64,000 bases of DNA from the NCBI RefSeq assembly GCF_001513955.1, contig NZ_KQ948144.1:1547220-1611219 (forward strand). The letters run 5' to 3'. Of the stretch, positions 63,556 to 64,000 are shown piece after piece. Origin of the DNA: Streptomyces pseudovenezuelae. GTDB taxonomy: Bacteria > Actinomycetota > Actinomycetes > Streptomycetales > Streptomycetaceae. A program made the position numbers and the translations under genes. Under the pieces are notes generated by a model, which was not told the DNA's origin, made no database searches, and saw only the letters and a list, made by a program, of their open reading frames with translations. Every line of letters starts with the position of its first letter. Positions within the stretch are counted from its first letter, which is position 1.

Positions 63556-64000
63556 ATGCCGAACCTCCCCGACGTCGTGGTCTGGTCCATACCCGCCTTC
63601 GTGCTGCTCACCGTCATCGAGATCATCAGCGTCCGCATCCATCCGGACGAGGACGCGGCCGGCTACGAGACGAAGGACGCCGCCACCAGCATCGGCATGG
63701 GTCTCGGCAGCCTCTTCTTCGACTTCTTCTGGAAGATCCCGATCGTCGCGATCTACACCGCTCTGTACGAGTTCACCCCGCTCCGCGTCCCCGTCCTGTG
63801 GTGGACGGTCCCGCTGATGCTGCTCGGGCAGGACTTCTTCTACTACTGGTCCCACCGCGGCCACCACGTCATCCGCGTCCTGTGGGCCTGCCACGTCGTC
63901 CACCACTCCAGCGAGAAGTTCAACCTCACCACGGCGCTGCGCCAGCCCTGGACGACCCTGACCGTCTGGCCGTTCTACGTCCCCCTCGTCGCCGCCGGCG
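63556..64000 (+). CDS. Sterol desaturase / fatty acid hydroxylase family protein (partial, 3' end missing)
   Basis: The first 148 residues of a membrane di-iron hydroxylase. The first helix is [19 protein letters not shown]. The histidine motifs are in [44 protein letters not shown] and HVVHH supply iron ligands. A further histidine cluster should lie beyond the window. Family members hydroxylate or desaturate lipids such as sterols, carotenoids or fatty acids; the substrate cannot be told. ATG 63556. Confidence 0.9.
   Translation, partial: MPNLPDVVVWSIPAFVLLTVIEIISVRIHPDEDAAGYETKDAATSIGMGLGSLFFDFFWKIPIVAIYTALYEFTPLRVPVLWWTVPLMLLGQDFFYYWSHRGHHVIRVLWACHVVHHSSEKFNLTTALRQPWTTLTVWPFYVPLVAAG

Overview
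The window reads as a chromosomal segment of a Streptomyces or close relative. The DNA is very GC-rich with G/C at third codon positions, GTG starts and 4-bp GTGA/ATGA stop-start overlaps are common, and several genes are Streptomyces hallmarks: ectABCD, an LAETG-anchored secreted protein, a small GATC-binding HTH protein of the Gbn type, DUF3311 and Asp23/AmaP sets. Gene content and order resemble, from memory, the S. coelicolor core region around SCO1838-SCO1865. I see no plasmid, prophage, CRISPR array, tRNA or rRNA.

Layout. 1-1905: end of a class V aminotransferase-like gene, then an ECF sigma factor with a zinc-finger anti-sigma fused to a mycothiol/maleylpyruvate-isomerase-type domain. 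1935-5122 (minus): ectABCD for ectoine and 5-hydroxyectoine, with a 350-bp regulatory upstream region. 5473-11245: a class V aminotransferase divergent from a polar amino-acid ABC importer under a palindromic operator/promoter, followed by a PIG-L hydrolase and an amidohydrolase. 11385-13004: an LAETG wall-anchored protein and a membrane protein. 13151-19633: a carbohydrate locus (two permeases, a large lipoprotein binding protein, a LacI regulator, a DUF2264 protein) with two LacI-type operators and no own ATPase.

19581-37726: a cobalamin supercluster in two minus-strand operons. The upstream operon (cbiB-cobQ-cobN-chlID-type chelatase-cobO-cobB-cobI) lies behind a cobalamin riboswitch. The second (cobM-cobL-cbiG/cobJ-cobH-cbiX-cobC) has no visible riboswitch. 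A plus-strand ZIP metal transporter sits between them, a plausible cobalt or zinc supplier. Together they cover much of the route from precorrin-2 to adenosylcobinamide phosphate, with both an early chelatase (CbiX) and a late one (CobN plus a ChlI/ChlD fusion). Two of the genes, cobL and cobB, carry copies of a dispersed Streptomyces repeat in frame.

38098-49268: PiT phosphate transporter with a PHO box, GH25 lysozyme, class II aldolase, a repeat island, alpha/beta hydrolase, a hypothetical protein, VOC protein, neutral zinc metallopeptidase, an ABC-F protein with a 7-codon upstream ORF, Gbn with a GATC-rich upstream region, and an enoyl-CoA hydratase. 49265-49354 is a 90-bp perfect-ended palindromic element shared by two convergent stop codons. 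49351-52502: an Asp23/Gls24-AmaP envelope-stress gene set. 52554-55099: SDR and GH15. 55133-60292: a sodium:solute symporter translationally coupled to a sigma factor and a small one-TM protein, divergent from DUF3311-cstA-ybdD. 60341-64000: SURF1, a small zinc-ribbon protein, a DEDDh exonuclease-BRCT fusion, a VIT1/CCC1 transporter and a truncated sterol-desaturase-family gene.
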